Of a stretch of DNA of 64,000 bases, positions 61,195-64,000 are shown piece by piece. Numbering within the stretch: position 1 is the stretch's first letter; every line of letters begins with the position of its first letter. The translations under genes were made by a program, and so were the position numbers. The notes below the pieces were generated by a model, which worked only from the letters and a program-made list of their open reading frames with translations, had not been told where the DNA came from and did not search any database. This stretch comes from Patagioenas fasciata (Eukaryota > Chordata > Aves > Columbiformes > Columbidae), in NCBI RefSeq assembly GCF_037038585.1, contig NC_092541.1, forward strand, positions 6,496,945 to 6,560,944, read 5' to 3'.

Positions 61195-62315
61195 CTCAGA
61201 CTGTATGCTGAGAGCTATCTGCTCTCACAATACCTTGCAAGATCCAGCATGTGTGTCATTCTAGACCACTAGGACAAGACTCATCTGATAAGACTAATTC
61301 TTAAGCAGAAGTGCTAATTTCCATTTTAGGATAATTTATCGTGTAGTGACAAACTAAGATCCAGACATCTCTACCCTGAACGCCTTGAGCTGGATGAACA
61401 GACTCGGGTTCCAGAGATTAAACATGGGAATTCTGAAGAGGGAAATACAAATAAATTTACCTAGCTCACATCTAAAAGTTGGTTATGTATTTCTAAGGAA
61501 ATTATCTAGGCTTTCTCTGTAATCATTAGATAGAAGTGGGTCCTACCAAAGTCTATTAATCCCGTACTTAGGGATCTAGAGATAGTCTCTGTATTGTTCT
61601 TACCCAAACAACATTTGAAACAACTAATTATATTTCTAGATCTGTGGTTGCTGTTATAATATAAACACAAAGACAAGACCACTAGAATATTTTCTCTTTC
61701 TATAATCCAGAAATAAATCCTTTGAAATCAATACAGCTGCGTTTTTAATTATTTAAGGTGTGTGTGTGCACGTGTGCATGTATTAGGAATAACTTAAAGG
61801 TTTTATACAATTAAAATCAGTTTGTGTTATAGCCGATACAGAAAAAAAACTACTTTTGTTTGGTCAGATGTGTGCCTTCAGTGACCTTTACTGCAAGCCA
61901 CTGCCTTGAGAAGTGAAAGCTGGGTTGTACACCACCATATAAGAAAGTAGGACCTGCCTTATGGCCCTGATATTCTCTTCCTTAACCTGAAGTCCTTTTC
62001 TGTGTTCTGATTTGTTTTGGTTTTAGTATGAGCAACGTGAGTCAGAGCTTGTGTCAGCTTTCGTGGTAAGGACTTCTTACCTGTGCTTTCCCTCAGCTCT
62101 GACCTATCAATATATATGGATATCTTGCTAAATATCAGTCCTCTTCCTTTATGCATGTTGAAGAACACCTAGTACCAAGGCTGAGTCTTCTGTCATGTAG
62201 GAACAACTTTCTTGTCAAATAACTTAATTTCTGAGTTTTATTCTTGATGACAACTTCTGATCATCCACCACAAGAATATATTGAATCTGGGGTAGTCCTT
62301 TAATGGGAAACAAAA
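61195..62315. other. Intergenic DNA, nothing recognised
   Basis: No gene or clear repeat seen. Confidence 0.45.
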
Positions 62316-62319
62316 TATG

Positions 62320-62695
62320 GGTTCAGCATGGCAGACGCTTCACTGTATTAACCCCCTCACGAATATGAGCCTGCAGCGTGCCCAGGTGTCCAAGGAGGCC
62401 AACTGCATCCAGACGTGTATCAGAAATCGTGTGGTCAGTAGGACCAGGGCTGTGACTGCCCTGTACTGGGCACTGGTGATGCTGCACCTCGAATCCTGGG
62501 GTCAGTTTTGGGCTCCTCACTACAGAAAAGACCTCGAGGTGCTGGAGTGAGTTCAGAGAAGGGCAATGGAACTGGTGAAGGGTCTGGAACACAAATCTCA
62601 TGAGGAGTAGCTGAAAGAACTGGGGCTGTTTAGCCTGGAGAAAAGGAAGCTGAGAGACCTTATCGCTCGCTACAGCTGCTTGAAAGGAGGTCACA
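62320..62695 (+). mobile_element. CR1 LINE fragment
   Basis: The plus strand carries CR1 ORF2 C-terminal coding (AQVSKEANCIQTCIRNRVVS, then APHYRKDLEVLE). It is truncated at both ends, without the 3' tail. Confidence 0.8.
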
Positions 62696-62699
62696 AGCT

Positions 62700-64000
62700 T
62701 TGTGCGTGTGGTTTGTCTTCAGCTCATGCCATTTTGGGCCCACAAATATTAATCATTTTGGATGTAATCTGACTCCAGATCCAGATACATATTTGCAGGT
62801 GTGTACAAGCCCACTGGATGTCTGAATTCCCGTCATCATCAAAAAAGAACAAATCCATAAAGTTAATGTAGTATGGAGACTGAATCTACTGAAAAAGTGT
62901 GGCTGGCATCTATAGCCAACAGTGACAGCTCAGACACCCACTTCAAATGTCAACATTTGGATATTCTGATCCCTAAAGAAAGATGTTTAGTGTCATTTTA
63001 GATGTCCAGGAGTATTCCATCTGTCCCACAAATGCCATTCCAAAATTATATGAGGTTCTTATAGCTGTTGTAGCTCCTGGTTTTATGTCAGAAATCTCTT
63101 ATCTAGTCTGTGTGAGGAATCCATGCTAATAATCACTTGGTAGATATTGAGACCTTATATGTGATAACTCTGAGATGAAACCAATTGTTCCTGAAGAACA
63201 GAATATCTATTCCAGAGTCTCTGTCTCTCCAACCTTTCATACCTACCAGGAAATTACTCCTACTTATTTTTGGCATAGTGAAACTAATGATGTGATTAAA
63301 TCAACAGTCCATGCCCTCCATTATAAAAATATTATACATCCTCTCAGTATAAGACCTTCAGCTCATATAGTACCTTATTTTCTGGCTACACGAGCAGTGA
63401 TATATGTCTCAAATATGCTTTTACATTTTAAATCAGAGATAAGATTTTAGAAGATAATTAATCAAATCTCTTACTGCCAGTTCATTTTCTCTTTTAATTA
63501 ACTCTGAAAATTTTTTCATTTTTTATATTTTAATTAATGGCTTTTGTACAAATTAAGATGTCAATAAAAACAAACATGTTAATCTTCTGCAAAGAGGTGT
63601 GCCTTGTAATTCTTCCATGGAACTTCAGGCTCTCAAGATAAAAATAAAACAGATGACAGGGAATTAAGAGCACTGTACAATTATGCTGTTAATATTTACA
63701 ATTATTTCTAGGATGAAGGATTAATTTAAGGAGTCGTTCATGTCCTCCCTTTCCAATTACATGTAAGTTTTGAGGATTTAATATGAAGAATTTGATGAAC
63801 AGTTACAGAACATTGCTATTTTGAATCGAATGACAAAAAAAAATTTAAAAAATAAACAAACAAAAACCACAGTGGGTACATTGAAGTCAACCAGGGAATA
63901 ACCTGTCTGATCAGAATTAGGTATCTATAGCATGTATGTCGACATTTAAGAAAAGACCAAGTACACTTCTTTAGCGTAAGGTTAATTACAACCTAGAATT
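62700..64000. other. Intergenic DNA, nothing recognised
   Basis: AT-rich. The 91-codon plus frame at 63175-63450 has no recognisable family. Confidence 0.45.

Noticed and set aside
1-64000. tRNA, rRNA, CRISPR or bacterial-type operon features
   Set aside because: None seen. The repeats and gene structure are those of an avian nuclear chromosome. The tRNA-like match at 33154 is only the ERV primer-binding site.

Overview
The window looks like bird nuclear DNA. It is full of CR1 LINEs of the avian type (3' ends carrying the ATTCTATG-like repeat) and of LTR pieces resembling the ERVL family common in birds. It holds one conserved vertebrate single-copy gene, SDR39U1, with short introns and a GC-rich promoter. 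The remaining host genes are olfactory receptors (ORs). The species cannot be fixed from the sequence alone.

Layout. 1-7.5 kb: intergenic DNA, an LTR-like dispersed repeat (2.4-3.4 kb) and a minus-strand CR1 (3.6-5.4 kb). 7.5-8.2 kb: a decayed OR. 9.4-12.7 kb: two abutting minus-strand CR1s, one retaining endonuclease and reverse transcriptase regions. 13.3-16.1 kb: two LTR-like blocks, the second a solo LTR with a clean 5-bp target duplication. 16.3-20.2 kb: SDR39U1, six coding exons on the minus strand (295 aa) with a CpG-rich promoter. 21.0-22.7 kb: an OR pseudogene split by a CR1. 23.9-25.8 kb: ERVL fossil containing a palindromic TA-flanked MITE. 27.5-33.6 kb: a young class II (betaretrovirus-like) endogenous retrovirus on the minus strand with near-identical LTRs, a 6-bp target duplication, gag/dUTPase-protease/pol regions and no recognisable env. 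34.5-54.7 kb: the OR cluster, with three open OR genes and one OR pseudogene also split by a CR1, all on the minus strand. 55.2-64 kb: a nested LTR-in-LTR block, further LTR-like and CR1 fragments, and intergenic DNA.

How the parts relate. All OR loci share one strand. Two intact receptors and the third pseudogene are OR6-like and align almost without gaps, so they are a tandem family. The first intact receptor belongs to another class II subgroup. SDR39U1 is an unrelated housekeeping-type gene next to the receptors. Much of the rest is transposon-derived, and several insertions are datable relative to one another: CR1 into OR, LTR into LTR, MITE into ERVL.

The most notable observations are: the young ERV has a primer-binding site matching initiator-methionine tRNA inside a tandemly repeated leader; the only AATAAA found near the SDR39U1 stop lies in an antisense LTR; two OR pseudogenes are split by CR1; and a 0.9-kb repeat occurs as two very similar inverted copies 37 kb apart. 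I found no convincing wholly new system.
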